A stretch of DNA of 64,000 bases from Pseudisothecium myosuroides. Taxonomy: Eukaryota > Streptophyta > Bryopsida > Hypnales > Lembophyllaceae. The translations under genes were made by a program, and so were the position numbers. The notes under the pieces were generated by a model. The model saw nothing but the letters and a program-made list of their open reading frames with translations. It was not told the origin of the DNA and ran no database searches. Location: contig OX637288.1 of NCBI GenBank assembly GCA_951799445.1, positions 13,208,501-13,272,500 of the forward strand, read 5' to 3'. Positions 60,754 to 64,000 of the stretch are shown piece after piece (position 1 is the first letter of the stretch; every line of letters begins with the position of its first letter).

Positions 60754-61959
60754 ATGAGAAAATATGTTGTTGAAGACCGGTCAGAGCTTCTGGTAGCGGA
60801 CGCAATTGGTGGCGACATTCTGAAGGTCATGGCCAAGCATATAATAGCCCTCCGCGATGGAGGAGTGGCCACGGAGATGCTGCGAGCTGTGTTGAAGAGC
60901 TCCAAGTGTCCGGCGTCAACGTGTGATGGTGCAACGAAAGTTCATCCTCTCTTTGATGCATTTGGTAGTTTGGATGTTGGAGCTCTTGCGGCATCAATAT
61001 CACTGGGAGAGAGAGTTGGAAGGTAAGATCCGAAATCACGTACTCCATGGTGTATCGACTGTTTTTCAAATCTCTAAAATAAGTGGCCCTTGCTTGGAGG
61101 GAAAAGTTTCAAAGTGGTACATATCTTGTAGATTCGAAAACGTGCTATGCGTGCAAGCCGACAGGATTGAGCTGTGTTTTTGTGGTAGGAAGAGTTGCCT
61201 GGAAACAACCACTCTTGAGCAGGATGCTGAAAAGCTCTACACTACAAGCCCAAAGGATCACCGCCATTACTTGCCGCGTGAGAATTGGATTGGCTTGGAG
61301 AAGAAAGCTGCGAAGGTGTTGATTCTTCACTATATTAGGCTCTAGGGCTGGATCAATCAATTCAACTTCCTGTCTAGCTGTCTTCATTTCCATGTAGTAA
61401 TTTCTGGTAATAATGGAAAATTTATTTAAAATGGCATTATTCCATACGCCATTTTCTCATTCACTTCAAGTATATAGATTTCAGACCGCATGGTCTAAAA
61501 CATGAAAGTGCCAAGTTTGTGGAATTCCACCATTTTAACAAAAACCTATGATATTATATCAAAGGTTGTCGACTAGTCTTTTAGCGACACTACCGGTAGT
61601 ATGTGGTTTAGTTGCATTCATCTAGGATTTGGCGGTGAGTGCAATTTAGTGTGAAGTTGAAATAGACAGTTTGATGTTGGGGGCGCAGGTTGAGCGGGGC
61701 TTGTCAAAGGACGAGAAAGGTGTGAAGTTAGGGCCCCATCATTGGTTAGAAGCGGTATGTCTTCCCATTCTAGACACACCAATGTTTGTTGTCTCTGTCT
61801 TGAGCTTGGCTATGTCCAGTTTGCAAGATCCGTATGATTGGCTTAGAGTTGTCTCTCAGTGCTTCTGCAGATCGACCCCAAGCACCGCTATGGCCACAAC
61901 TTGCGCTTTTTCTATGAAGTCTGGATGAAGATTCAAACAACAGAACCATTTTATTATTG
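60754..61959 (+). pseudogene. Truncated IQM-like duplicate, exons 1-4 only
   Basis: Exons 60754-61022, 61189-61315, 61689-61754 and 61871-61959 have exactly the lengths of exons 1-4 of the complete gene (269, 127, 66 and 89 bp). They keep GT-AG sites and contain no stop or frameshift. Substitutions are visible (e.g. [10 protein letters not shown] for [10 protein letters not shown]). Exons 5-9, which encode most of the conserved core including QHSSFLAGG, are missing. It is called a pseudogene because the conserved domain is cut. Fusion to downstream exons near 62.7-63.3 kb cannot be excluded. Confidence 0.75.
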
Positions 61960-62711
61960 GTGCGTACGTCACTGTTTTCAAGTAGATGTACCTTGTCCAG
62001 CTTTTGCCAGCACAGAAATCCTAACTTGATGTCAGATATTCGTTTTGTCGATAAATTGGCAGTATTTTGGTCAACTTGCAAGTTAGGGTATGTTCAGACT
62101 TGGGCTTAAGGCTGTTGCTTAAGCGTGGTCTTGAGAAGAAAACCTGAGTGATGTTCAGACCATCATTCTTTAGAAAACGCCGAGCCGAGGTGTCTATCGA
62201 GGTGGTAGGGGATAGGAACTCTTATCACTCCAGATTTCGAGGTGACTTTAGGTGCGCTTTGATGACCAGATGCAGCTTGTAAGTACCACTGCTATGAAGC
62301 GGAATCGTAGATTTCAGGTTGCTAGCAGCGCTGTTACATAAGGAGGTCATTTTGAAGAATTAAGAAAGAACGCTATGAAGGCGTCAGGAGTTTTATCACT
62401 TAAAATATGGACCACGCCCACACTGAACTTCAAGAGGTAGGCCCATGTACAAAGTGAGAAATTTACTCACATTGGCGACATACGGCAGACCTTCACGTAT
62501 AAGTTATCCACCTCCATGCTTAGCTCTTCCTTACTCTCAACAGTGTCCCTACAATCTCCAATTTTTTTTTTCATTGTGGCAACACGTTTATCAGGTGCTA
62601 ATCATTGTCATTGTTGCAAAAACTTTGTGACATACGCATATTCTGTTGTCTTCTGCTTACATGCATCGTTGAAATATTGAAATGTGGTCTAATTTGAACT
62701 TTCCTATTCAG

Positions 62712-63268
62712 CGTAGTTTCATGGAGAATAACCTCAACGCTTCCACATATGGATCACATGTTCCGGGAATGGCCGATGCAAATGGTGAGCTCATGATTAT
62801 CAAATGTTTTTATGCTTCTCGCTTGAGCTTCATGAATGTCCTACAATTATACAGCTTCTTCGATGCTGAAGTTAGTTTTTGGTCATCAAAGTTTTGATTT
62901 CTCTGTACTATTCATCGACAAGGATTTCATTGTTCTAGTCCTGTTTTCGATTGACCTGACCAGGCCACACTTGCGTCGTGCAAAGCCGAGCAACAACTCC
63001 TGCTGATGCCATCTGTGCACAAGGTAAGCGGTACTCCTCTAGCTTCCATTTCTCAATTCCACCGATCCATGCAAACTTTCCCGATTTCTAAATCAACATT
63101 CACGTTGAAAAAGTGCATGCCCTTTTCTATCACTGTATAGCACTGTCATCCTACTATACACTTTGTTATCATTAAGAAGCTTACCTCGGGTCCTTGAATT
63201 CTGTTCAGCTTCCCAAGACAATGTACGCTGTCCAACACTACATGAAGGTCCTTACCTTCCTCACACTG
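62712..63268 (+). CDS. Candidate exons of an unknown gene after the duplicate
   Basis: Four segments with acceptor and donor sites follow one another in compatible phase: 62712-62784 (contains STYGSHVPGMADAN), about 62861-62910, 62964-63023 (ATLASCKAEQQLLLMPSVHK) and 63209-63268 (LPKTMYAVQHYMKVLTFLTL). The last two are each 60 bp in phase 0 with GTAAG donors. The second is the weakest. No family is recognised. It could be a small gene, a partial gene, or chance. Confidence 0.3.
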
Positions 63269-63611
63269 GTAAGTAACCACGGCCAACAGTGCTGTTCATT
63301 TCAGAATTCACAAACAGCAACCTGCACAACCCACACACGGACTCCGACGCTCCAATAAGTCAACATAATACACAATGTTTTTAATATGAGTTTGGACTTG
63401 GGTTTTCAAGGTACCGTCATGAGTGCAAGAGGACAAGCAGTAGCACGCGCCAGGCCTACTCTGGTTGCAGTAGCACCGTACAGCCCTGTCCAAAAAGTCT
63501 TCACATCCTAAGCTGAAACGTGAAGCGTTTAGTTGTACACCTCCTAAAATCTGAATTGAGGAAAGCAACACTTGAGACTCACACAAAATGTATAAGAAAC
63601 CCTAAACTGAA

Positions 63612-64000
63612 CTACCACTTCGTTTGACCTCCATCTGCATCGATTATGGCTTGAATTCTGCGAGGCATGGAATCGATAAAATTGTCAACAGTGTTCTGAT
63701 CAATCTCCTCCCATTCTTCCTGTGCGGCGGCAAACAACTGAGAAGCGCTATGGGGGCGATGTTCTTGCTCTGAGAAACGTTTTTTGAGTTGCCGTTTCAA
63801 CAACAACCACATATTCTCAATTGGATTGAGATTTGGTGAGTTGGGTGGCCACGGAAGTTGCACATAGCCACAATCCTCTTGCAGTTTCTTGTTCTCGGGA
63901 CCATGATGCCAAGTTGCTCCATCTGCTGCAAGGTAGATATGATTAGGGTTCTCACATAAACTGCAAATGAAAGGAATTACGTGAGGTTTATGGATCTCAC
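63612..64000 (-). CDS. Tc1-like DD34E transposase, C-terminal part (runs off window)
   Basis: The frame is open from the window edge to TAG at 63612, 129 aa. It contains AADGATWHHG with the second catalytic Asp, and WPPNSPNLNPIENMW with the catalytic Glu. Exactly 34 residues separate them, the Tc1 (DD34E) spacing. The C-terminus ...SMPRRIQAIIDADGGQTKW is typical of Tc1 transposases, which cut and paste DNA at TA sites. About the first two thirds of the protein (paired-type DNA-binding domain and first Asp) would lie beyond 64000. A plausible terminal repeat on the low-coordinate side starts near 'tacacctcctaaaatctg' (63534), but its partner is outside the window. Whether the element is intact is unknown. 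Confidence 0.88.
   Translation of the reverse strand, partial: EIHKPHVIPFICSLCENPNHIYLAADGATWHHGPENKKLQEDCGYVQLPWPPNSPNLNPIENMWLLLKRQLKKRFSEQEHRPHSASQLFAAAQEEWEEIDQNTVDNFIDSMPRRIQAIIDADGGQTKW

Larger units (their letters stand above)
59812..62086 (+). repeat. Segmental duplication, partial copy of IQM-like locus
   Basis: It matches 21171-23206 in the same orientation, including the upstream region, exons 1-4, the intron-2 MITE and intron 4 up to the exon 5 acceptor. Extra DNA at 59836-60070 interrupts the match near its left end. The homology stops at 'aacttgcaagttag', after which unrelated sequence follows. Confidence 0.88.

Noticed and set aside
62087..62160. Start of a hAT- or Harbinger-like element ('gggtatgttcagacttgggc') at the duplication breakpoint
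   Set aside because: No inverted partner was found in the remaining window, so element ends cannot be supported.
63308..63586. 92-codon minus-strand frame next to the transposase
   Set aside because: It lies in the untranslated end of the Tc1-like element and has a cysteine-rich but unrecognisable sequence; no support as a gene.

Overview
The window looks like nuclear DNA of a land plant, most likely a non-seed plant (bryophyte or lycophyte grade); the species cannot be fixed from sequence alone. The reasons are GT-AG split genes, a Ty1/copia relic with an initiator-tRNA-Met-type primer site, plant-style CACTA miniature elements, an IQM-like gene, and very AT-rich intergenic DNA full of non-autonomous transposons. 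Two genes can be reconstructed exon by exon. One is an IQM-like gene on + (21883-25666; 9 exons, 398 aa). The other is a complete ABCC/MRP4-type ABC transporter on - (39898-27350; 20 exons, 1381 aa). They converge, with 1.7 kb between their ends.

Layout. 1-5.2 kb is AT-rich decayed repeat. 5.2-8.3 kb is less AT-rich and has possible exons of unrecognised genes on both strands. 8.3-21 kb is repeat-dominated, with ~0.9 kb elements bounded by TTAA, a GCAAGAAACAC-ended element and a fold-back element. 21.2-25.7 kb is the IQM-like gene. 27.3-39.9 kb is the ABCC gene, whose introns carry small transposons and two micro-duplications of its own exon edges. 40-42.5 kb is upstream DNA without a recognised gene. 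43-44.4 kb is a second GCAAGAAACAC element with a MITE nested inside. 47.4-51.25 kb is a truncated, stop-riddled copia element. 54.7-55.7 kb is a tandem array whose repeat contains a short palindrome. 56.6-58.4 kb holds a CACTA MITE and a broken SWIM zinc-finger gene. 59.8-62.1 kb is a partial duplicate of the IQM-like gene that still has its first four exons in frame. 63.6-64 kb is the C-terminal part of a Tc1-like DD34E transposase running off the window.

The two complete genes have no evident pathway link. No operon, CRISPR, rRNA or tRNA gene was seen. The points most worth checking are the palindromic tandem array with coordinated arm changes, the IQM-like protein without a visible IQ motif plus its frame-preserving partial copy, the TTAA-bounded element family (one copy nearly fills an IQM intron), and the self-derived micro-duplications in the ABCC introns. 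All exon boundaries were derived by hand from reading frame, phase and GT-AG sites, without transcript support.
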